Source: an uncultured Hyphomonadaceae bacterium
Lineage (GTDB): Bacteria; Pseudomonadota; Alphaproteobacteria; Caulobacterales; Hyphomonadaceae
DNA length: 6,562 bases
NCBI GenBank assembly: GCA_937873805.1
Contig: CALMWO010000491.1
Coordinates: forward strand, 1 to 6,562
Direction of reading: 5' to 3'
Of the stretch, positions 5,279-6,562 are shown in pieces. A model generated the notes under the pieces. The model was not told where the DNA came from and searched no databases. It saw only the letters and a list, made by a program, of their open reading frames with translations. The position numbers were made by a program, and so were the translations under genes. Positions within the stretch are counted from its first letter, which is position 1, and every line of letters starts with the position of its first letter.

Positions 5279-6343
5279 ATGTTGAATACCCAACTGCTTG
5301 GGCCGGAAGGCCAGGCTCTCGGTCACCGTACGGTTGACGAGATGGGCCGCCAGCTGTTGCCGGTCAGCCCCCAGAACTACGAAGTCTGGCTCACCTACTT
5401 CACCCATGCCTCGCCCGACCTGCGCGCCGCGCTCGACAAGCTGATGGCGTCGGGCAAGCCACTTACCGGCGACGATATGGAACTGCTCTACGAGCGGTTC
5501 TTCTCGACCACCCACCTGTCGACGCAGGTGATGGAAACGGGCTCGCGGATTGCGCACGAGATCGCAGACGCGCTCGACGCCCTGAAGAAAGCCGGCGCCA
5601 CCACCGAGCGCTACGGCGCGACACTGAACGTCGCCGCCGACAGCCTTCAGAATTCAACGATTGACGGCGATGCGCTCAAACGGCTGATCAATGTGCTTGC
5701 TTCGGCCACGACCGAGATGTCGAAGCAGAACACCAACCTCTCGTTGAAGCTCGCCACGTCATCGCAGGAAATGGAAAAGCTGCGCACCTCGCTGCGCCAG
5801 GCGCGCGCCGAAGCGCTGACCGACGCCCTGACCGGCATCGCCAACCGCAAGCTGTTCGACGAGACGCTGCGCCTGCGCAAGGAAGAGGCCGACAACGAGA
5901 AAACGGACCTCGCACTGCTGCTTTGCGATATCGATCACTTCAAGTCGTTCAACGACACCTGGGGCCACCAGACCGGTGACCAGGTCATTCGTTTTGTCGC
6001 CTCGGCTCTGGCCAAATTCGCCCTGCCCGACCACCTCGTTGCACGTTATGGCGGCGAAGAGTTTGCCGTGGTCATGCCGCGCACGACGCTTAAGGATGCG
6101 GGCCGCATTGCTGATCAGATCCGCGGCGCTATCGAAGCCAAACGCCTCGTTCGCCGCTCGACCAACGAGACGATTGGTGCGGTAACAGTGTCGTTCGGCG
6201 CAGCGCTTTATTCGGCTGGCGAGTCTGTGGGACAACTCATCACACGCGCGGACGAGTGCCTCTACATGTCCAAGCGCAATGGCCGTAACCGCGTCACGCT
6301 CGAAACGCAGATGCCGCCACCCGCTGCGACAAACGCAGCGTAG
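5279..6343 (+). CDS. GGDEF diguanylate cyclase with coiled-coil N-terminal region
   Basis: The 354-residue protein should make cyclic di-GMP from two GTP, a second messenger that favours attachment and biofilm over motility. The C-terminal GGDEF domain (about 178-345) starts with LTDALTGIANRKLFD (180-194). It has the metal-binding CDIDHFKSFND (216-226) and the active-site signature RYGGEEF (256-262), so it looks catalytically intact. The inhibitory I-site RxxD, expected at 249-252, reads LPDH and is absent. Residues 1-75 (with SPQNYEVWLTYF, 30-41) form a helical region often seen at the start of alphaproteobacterial diguanylate cyclases. Residues 80-178 look helical and coiled-coil forming, probably driving the dimerisation needed for catalysis. 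There is no signal peptide, transmembrane segment or recognised sensor domain, so it should be cytoplasmic. Overall build resembles Caulobacter DgcB, but orthology is not claimed. It lies 131 nt after the helicase gene and probably has its own promoter, which I could not identify. Confidence 0.92.
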   Translation: MLNTQLLGPEGQALGHRTVDEMGRQLLPVSPQNYEVWLTYFTHASPDLRAALDKLMASGKPLTGDDMELLYERFFSTTHLSTQVMETGSRIAHEIADALDALKKAGATTERYGATLNVAADSLQNSTIDGDALKRLINVLASATTEMSKQNTNLSLKLATSSQEMEKLRTSLRQARAEALTDALTGIANRKLFDETLRLRKEEADNEKTDLALLLCDIDHFKSFNDTWGHQTGDQVIRFVASALAKFALPDHLVARYGGEEFAVVMPRTTLKDAGRIADQIRGAIEAKRLVRRSTNETIGAVTVSFGAALYSAGESVGQLITRADECLYMSKRNGRNRVTLETQMPPPAATNAA

Positions 6344-6370
6344 CGACTGACGGCAGCAGACGCCTGTTGC

Positions 6371-6562
6371 TCATTTCTTTGCGCGCGGCTTGGCAGCTTT
6401 CTTCGCTGGCGCTTTGGCGGCCTTCTTCTTCGGCTTGTCCTTCGCCGCTTGCGTCGCGATAGCAAACGAACGACGGACTAGCGCCGCAGCTTCATCCGGA
6501 TCGTCTGCTGCGGTATCCGGCAGGCTCCAGTAGGCGATATCGCGCACCGTGCCGTCCTTTTT
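6371..6562 (-). CDS. C-terminal fragment of a protein with a Lys/Ala/Pro histone-like tail (possibly TfoX-N-like)
   Basis: The minus-strand frame is open from the window edge to TGA at 6371-6373, giving 63 C-terminal residues; its start is outside the window. The first part reads DGTVRDIAYWSLPDTAADD, continues DEAAALVRRSFAIA, then runs into a strongly basic tail of KPKKKAAK, APAKKAAK and PRAKK units. Such tails occur in histone-H1-like proteins and as appendages on unrelated bacterial proteins, and usually imply nucleic-acid or polyanion binding. The 'Y-x-x-P-D-x-x-x-D-D-P-x-x-x-x-x-x-x-R-R' pattern before the tail reminds me of the end of TfoX N-terminal-type domains, but this is from memory and tentative. 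It converges on the cyclase gene with a 27-nt gap and no visible terminator. Confidence 0.6.
   Translation of the reverse strand, partial: KKDGTVRDIAYWSLPDTAADDPDEAAALVRRSFAIATQAAKDKPKKKAAKAPAKKAAKPRAKK

Noticed and set aside
5759..6235. 158-codon minus-strand open frame inside the cyclase gene
   Set aside because: It lies wholly opposite the conserved GGDEF domain and its translation looks like antisense sequence.

Overview
The window is a G+C-rich, ordinary-looking piece of chromosome. Its gene families, and the way they resemble alphaproteobacterial homologues (ExoL-type glycosyltransferase, SqdB, RhlE-like helicase ending in GDHVPAFLLR, coiled-coil GGDEF protein), suggest an alphaproteobacterium. 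The sequence does not allow a genus call. No tRNA, rRNA, CRISPR array, insertion sequence, phage gene or toxin/defence cassette was seen.

Layout, left to right. (1) Positions 1-567, plus strand: the 3' end of one PaaI-like hotdog thioesterase, then a complete second one 4 nt later, so a tandem pair. (2) Positions 568-740: a short gap with two stem-loops. (3) Positions 741-1913, plus strand: an ExoL-like glycosyltransferase with a TTG start. (4) Positions 1842-3059, minus strand: a clear UDP-sulfoquinovose synthase (sqdB), the enzyme that makes the sulfolipid head-group donor. It converges on the glycosyltransferase and the two coding regions overlap by 72 bp. A hairpin plus T5 tract lies inside that overlap. 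(5) Positions 3060-3476: a spacer of about 0.4 kb holding a weak 76-codon minus-strand ORF that overlaps the sqdB start by 4 nt, and a tentative promoter for the next gene. (6) Positions 3477-5147, plus strand: a DEAD-box RNA helicase of the RhlE type with a long Arg/Gly/Asp-rich tail. (7) Positions 5279-6343, plus strand: a cytoplasmic diguanylate cyclase with a GGEEF active site but no RxxD inhibitory site. (8) Positions 6371-6562, minus strand: the C-terminal end of a further gene with a histone-H1-like Lys/Ala/Pro tail, cut by the window edge.

Functionally these are mostly separate units: acyl-CoA thioester hydrolysis, surface glycan or glycolipid synthesis (glycosyltransferase and sqdB), RNA remodelling, and c-di-GMP signalling. 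The one arrangement hinting at joint function or regulation is the overlapping convergent glycosyltransferase/sqdB pair. I found no convincing undescribed system. The most useful leads are that overlap with its embedded terminator-like hairpin, and the missing inhibitory site of the cyclase.
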